Shown one piece after another: positions 59,975-64,000 of a DNA stretch of 64,000 nucleotides. Every line of letters starts with the position of its first letter. The stretch's first letter is position 1. The notes beneath the pieces are model-generated. The model saw nothing but the letters and a program-made list of their open reading frames with translations. It was not told the origin of the DNA and did not search any database. The stretch is from Prochlorococcus sp. AG-335-A05 (lineage in GTDB: Bacteria > Cyanobacteriota > Cyanobacteriia > PCC-6307 > Cyanobiaceae): the NCBI GenBank assembly GCA_003282425.1, contig QBZF01000001.1, positions 57,450 through 121,449 of the forward strand, read 5' to 3'. A program made the position numbers and the translations under genes.

Positions 59975-60399
59975 TAATATTCAGTTTATTTTTATAATAG
60001 AGTTAACCATTAGCATCTAAAAAAGATTTTCAATTACTAACAACTTACATTTTATTCTACGAAAAAACTTTAGTTTAAAAACAAAAGATTTAAATTTGTA
60101 TGATAACAATCACCTGAATTTATTACTTTCATAGATATTAATATTCATGTTTTGATTAAAATTTAACTGTCGTTACTTGCCGATTTATATTGAATTATTA
60201 AGTAATTATTAAGCAAATCGAAAGAATTTATAAAATTTATATTTTATTTTTAGTTGATATTTCCGTCTAATCCATTGAAGTAATTAGTTTTTTTATTGTA
60301 ATAACTTATATAAGTCTTTAAATTAGGTCTGCAATAAATGCAAAATGTTGAGAGAATCGTTATACAAAATCTTAATCTAAGTTTAATAATCGGTCAGAT

Positions 60400-61155
60400 A
60401 TGAAAATTTCAATCCTATTAATAGAAGACGATCGTGATATGCGTGAATTAGTATCTGGTCATCTTGAGCATTCTGGTTTTGATGTTCAAAAAGCAGAAGA
60501 TGGTATTAAAGGTCAAGCTTTAGCCCTTCAATATTCTCCTGACTTAATTCTTCTAGATTTAATGTTACCTAGCGTTGATGGTTTGACATTATGCCAAAGA
60601 CTGCGTAGAGATGAAAGGACTTCAAATATTCCCATCTTAATGATCACAGCTTTGGGTGGACTTAAAGATAAAGTTACTGGATTTAATTCAGGTGCTGATG
60701 ATTACATCACAAAACCATTTGATTTAGAAGAATTATACGTTCGTATTAAAGCTTTATTAAGAAGAACTAATAGAGCACAATTGAATTCAACTAATCAACA
60801 AGAAATTTTAAATTATGGACCTCTTACTCTTGTTCCGGAAAGATTTGAAGCTATTTGGTTCGAATCTGCCGTGAGACTTACCCATTTAGAATTTGAGCTA
60901 CTTCACTGTTTACTGCAAAGACATGGTCAAACAGTCTCTCCAGCATTGATATTAAAGGAAGTATGGGGTTATGAACCTGACGATGATATTGAGACTATTA
61001 GAGTTCATGTAAGACACTTAAGAACAAAATTAGAACCTGACCCTCGCAAGCCAAAATATATAAAAACTGTTTATGGAGCGGGATATTGTCTTGAGTTACC
61101 TGCGGTAGCTAAGGTTGATAATGGTATGCAAGAGTTTGCCGAATCTACAAATTAA
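60400..61155 (+). CDS. rpaB: OmpR-family response regulator RpaB
   Basis: [31 protein letters not shown]...; winged-helix [35 protein letters not shown]. Confidence 0.92.
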   Translation: MKISILLIEDDRDMRELVSGHLEHSGFDVQKAEDGIKGQALALQYSPDLILLDLMLPSVDGLTLCQRLRRDERTSNIPILMITALGGLKDKVTGFNSGADDYITKPFDLEELYVRIKALLRRTNRAQLNSTNQQEILNYGPLTLVPERFEAIWFESAVRLTHLEFELLHCLLQRHGQTVSPALILKEVWGYEPDDDIETIRVHVRHLRTKLEPDPRKPKYIKTVYGAGYCLELPAVAKVDNGMQEFAESTN

Positions 61156-61185
61156 AAACTTAATCATATGAGTAATTAAGTAACT

Positions 61186-62145
61186 TTACAAATCTTCAAT
61201 TGCTATTTTTAATAAAGTTACTTCCCATGCTAGTCGTGGTTGTATAAAACTTTTAAGATGTGCCTTCAAATCTTCTAGTTTTTTGACGATATTTTTATTT
61301 CTAGTTTTTGCCCAACATTTTTGTTGTACAAAATTTATTAAAAACATTTGTTGATCAATATCTAGTTCTTCAGATATTAATTTTGTTATTTTTAGTATTT
61401 CTAAATTATCACTTAATGGAAAGTCCAAGTTTTCTTTAATTGCATTTGGTAATTGGTTCCAAATTTTTATATCTTTCAGTATTTTTCCTGGAGAGCCATT
61501 TGCTGAATTAATAAAATATTCTAAATCTATTTCTTTATAAATATCAAAAACTGTAGAATCTAAATTATTTCTTATGAAAATCTCAATCTTTTTATATGAA
61601 AAAGCTTTAAATCTTATCAGTTGACATCTTGAGATAATAGTATCCAAAAGTAAATTTAACCTAGAAGTTAAAAGAATAAATATACCGTTAGAGGGCTCTT
61701 CTAGTGTTTTTAAAAGACAATTAGATGCTGCTTCATTCATAAGATGTGCATCATCAATTAATACAATTTTTCCACCTGATTCAATGGATTTTTGACCTAG
61801 AAAAGTCTTTAAATTTCTAATTTGCTCTATTCTTATTGTTTCTTTATTATTTTTTGAAGGTTCAGCTTCTGAAAGATTTATAAGATTACCTTTAAAAAAA
61901 TAGGTAGGCTCAATAAATAAGAAATCAGGGTGGTTTTTATCTAAGATTTTTTTTTCAATGTTTGAATTAGACGAATATTTATTAAAAATTTCCATAATAA
62001 ATTTCATGGCGGTTTGTTTTTTTCCTATACCTTCCGGACCATAAAATATATAACCGTTGGAAAATGCTTTTCTCTTGAGTATGTTTTCTAGATTTTCATT
62101 AGCTTCTTTATTAATTAAAAGATTCTCAGTTTTAAGATCAATCAT
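61186..62145 (-). CDS. holB: DNA polymerase III delta' subunit
   Basis: [52 protein letters not shown]; next to tmk. Confidence 0.92.
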   Translation of the reverse strand: MIDLKTENLLINKEANENLENILKRKAFSNGYIFYGPEGIGKKQTAMKFIMEIFNKYSSNSNIEKKILDKNHPDFLFIEPTYFFKGNLINLSEAEPSKNNKETIRIEQIRNLKTFLGQKSIESGGKIVLIDDAHLMNEAASNCLLKTLEEPSNGIFILLTSRLNLLLDTIISRCQLIRFKAFSYKKIEIFIRNNLDSTVFDIYKEIDLEYFINSANGSPGKILKDIKIWNQLPNAIKENLDFPLSDNLEILKITKLISEELDIDQQMFLINFVQQKCWAKTRNKNIVKKLEDLKAHLKSFIQPRLAWEVTLLKIAIEDL

Positions 62146-62782
62146 TGTTTACTTGAGAAAACTTTTTGAGTATGGTTTCTTTTATTTCATTAGTGATAGT
62201 ATTTATATCTTGTACAGCAGATATTGTTGTCCAATTTTTTTCTTTTGCAATCAACTTAAAACCTTCATTAACTTTTTCTAGGAATTTTATCCCTTCAGAT
62301 TCTATCCTATCTGGAATAAAATTTGCCCTTCGTAATACACTTTCTTCTGCTGAAATTTCTAGAAAAATAGTCAGGTCTGGGTATTCTTCTTGACAAACAA
62401 TAGATTCGATATTTTTGATAATCTCAAGATTTATATTTCTACCATAACCTTGATAAGCAAGTGTAGAGTCACAAAATCTATCGCTAAGTACCCAGTCTTG
62501 ATTTTCTAAAGCAGGTGATATGGTTTTGGAAATATGTTCTGCTCTATCAGCAGAATAAAGCAATAATTCAGCCAGAGAAGAAGGTTTATTATCTTCATGA
62601 TTTTCAAGTATTAAATTTCTAATTTTTTTACCTAATAAGCTTCCTCCAGGTTCTCTAGTTTTTACTAATTTTTGCTTTCCTCTTAAAAGACCACTAGTTG
62701 GGATCCATCTAGAAATTTCATCAATTTGGGTTGTTTTACCGCAACCATCAATTCCTTCAATAACAATAAATTTACCCCTCAT
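62138..62782 (-). CDS. tmk: thymidylate kinase
   Basis: [47 protein letters not shown]. Confidence 0.96.
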   Translation of the reverse strand: MRGKFIVIEGIDGCGKTTQIDEISRWIPTSGLLRGKQKLVKTREPGGSLLGKKIRNLILENHEDNKPSSLAELLLYSADRAEHISKTISPALENQDWVLSDRFCDSTLAYQGYGRNINLEIIKNIESIVCQEEYPDLTIFLEISAEESVLRRANFIPDRIESEGIKFLEKVNEGFKLIAKEKNWTTISAVQDINTITNEIKETILKKFSQVNND

Positions 62783-64000
62783 TTATTCTAAAGATAAAGC
62801 ATTTATTACAACGGTTATTGAACTAGTTGCCATCAATAATGCTGCGATTGATGGTGTAAGAAGAATGCCATATTTTGGAAATAGAATACCTCCCGCTATG
62901 GGAATTGCAATCAAGTTGTATCCAAAAGCCCAGAATAGATTTTGTTTAATTTTTCCTATTGTTCTTTTTGCAAGATTAAGTGAATAAGGTAATCCAGATA
63001 ACTGATCTCCCATTAAAACAACATCTGCATTCGCTTTCGCAATCTGGGTACCTGAACCAACTGCTATTCCTAAATTTGAAGCTGCCAAAGCAGGTGCATC
63101 ATTTATTCCATCTCCAATCATTGCAACTTTATTGCTCTTCTTTAAATTTTCAATTATTTTTAATTTCATTTCTGGAAGAAGATCCCATTTTATTTCTGTT
63201 TCTGGACTATCCAATTTTTTTGCCAACTCGACTACAGTTTCTTTTCTATCTCCGCTTAAAATTTTTATATTATAATTATCATTTCTTAATTTTTGAACGG
63301 AACTAATAGAATCCTCTCTTAATAAATCACCTAATAAAATAAATCCTAGTAACTTTTTGTTTATACATACTCCAATCACAGAATGGGATTTGTTTTCTTC
63401 AGTTTCTAATTTTTCTTTTGATTTGCTGTCAATTATTACTCCTTTACTAGTCAACCATTCAACACTCCCAATATTGATTTCCCCATCAATTGAATCAAGT
63501 TCTCCTGATATACCTCTACCAGATTCTGTATGGATTTTTTTAATTGTCAACAAGCCAAGGTTTTGTTTTTTGGCTTCATTAACTAATGCACTAGCTATGG
63601 GATGTCGGCTTTGACTTTCTAAACTTGCAGATATTTTTAATAGAAACAATTTATCAGCAGTATTTAAATAATCGATTATGAAAGGTTTACCTTTGGTCAA
63701 TGTTCCTGTTTTATCAAAAATAATATAATTAATTTTTGATGCCATTTCTATTTTATCTCCTCCTTTAAATAAAACCCCTTTTTTTGCAGCTTTACCTGAA
63801 GCAACTGTTATTACAGTGGGAGTAGCAAGTCCTAAAGCGCAAGGACAAGCTATTACTAAAACAGCAATTGAGAGTTGAATGGCTAAAGTTAAAAAATTTT
63901 CAGCATTACTACCTAATGAATTATGTAAGGTATGGTTGGAGGTGGTTATCAAGTCATGATGATTTTTTATTAACAAATCGGGCCAAATTTGTTTTGCACC
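62783..64000 (-). CDS. heavy-metal (Cu-type) P-type ATPase, C-terminal part (runs off right edge)
   Basis: IACPCALGLATPTV, FDKTGTLTKGKP, MIGDGINDAPALAASNLGIAVGSG; frame remains open to 64000. Confidence 0.95.
   Translation of the reverse strand, partial: GAKQIWPDLLIKNHHDLITTSNHTLHNSLGSNAENFLTLAIQLSIAVLVIACPCALGLATPTVITVASGKAAKKGVLFKGGDKIEMASKINYIIFDKTGTLTKGKPFIIDYLNTADKLFLLKISASLESQSRHPIASALVNEAKKQNLGLLTIKKIHTESGRGISGELDSIDGEINIGSVEWLTSKGVIIDSKSKEKLETEENKSHSVIGVCINKKLLGFILLGDLLREDSISSVQKLRNDNYNIKILSGDRKETVVELAKKLDSPETEIKWDLLPEMKLKIIENLKKSNKVAMIGDGINDAPALAASNLGIAVGSGTQIAKANADVVLMGDQLSGLPYSLNLAKRTIGKIKQNLFWAFGYNLIAIPIAGGILFPKYGILLTPSIAALLMATSSITVVINALSLE

Noticed and set aside
61155-61186. ACTTAAT...ATTAAGT hairpin between rpaB and holB as terminator
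   Set aside because: AT-only short stem with no T-run; too weak to call.
62980-63614. + strand ORFs inside the P-type ATPase
   Set aside because: Antisense shadows of a clear ATPase.

Overview
The window looks like a chromosomal segment of a high-light, low-GC Prochlorococcus: AT-rich, densely packed core cyanobacterial genes (accC, psbX, ycf66, hli, def, sufBCDS, pgm, coaX, cysH, NDH-2, Ktr-type K+ uptake, htrA, nadB, rimO, aroK, rbfA, hemD, crtQ, ndhO, cysK, rpaB, holB, tmk). It is cut on the left inside a minus-strand porin gene and on the right inside a minus-strand heavy-metal P-type ATPase. Most of it is ordinary streamlined core genome. The main accessory region is a ~1.7-kb islet directly downstream of tRNA-Asn (about 57.79-59.51 kb). 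It is bounded by the tRNA 3' end and a second copy of that end (shared 15-mer CGCCCGGGGAGTTTA) and carries repeated TATTCGTC boxes near both ends, but no integrase. It holds several tiny ORFs and what I read as two tandem minus-strand small RNAs with their own terminators: one with a Yfr2-family-like paired GGAAACA loop, the other with a Yfr1-like ACTCCTCACAC motif in a hairpin loop. The two have 11 nt of perfect mutual complementarity. This is the best candidate for an undescribed system. Other points of interest are a 5'-half tRNA-Leu with no 3' half, two divergent gene pairs with overlapping start codons, many overlapping convergent gene tails, and several sub-60-codon genes missing from the ORF track. 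All family assignments come from motif recognition by eye; no searches were run.
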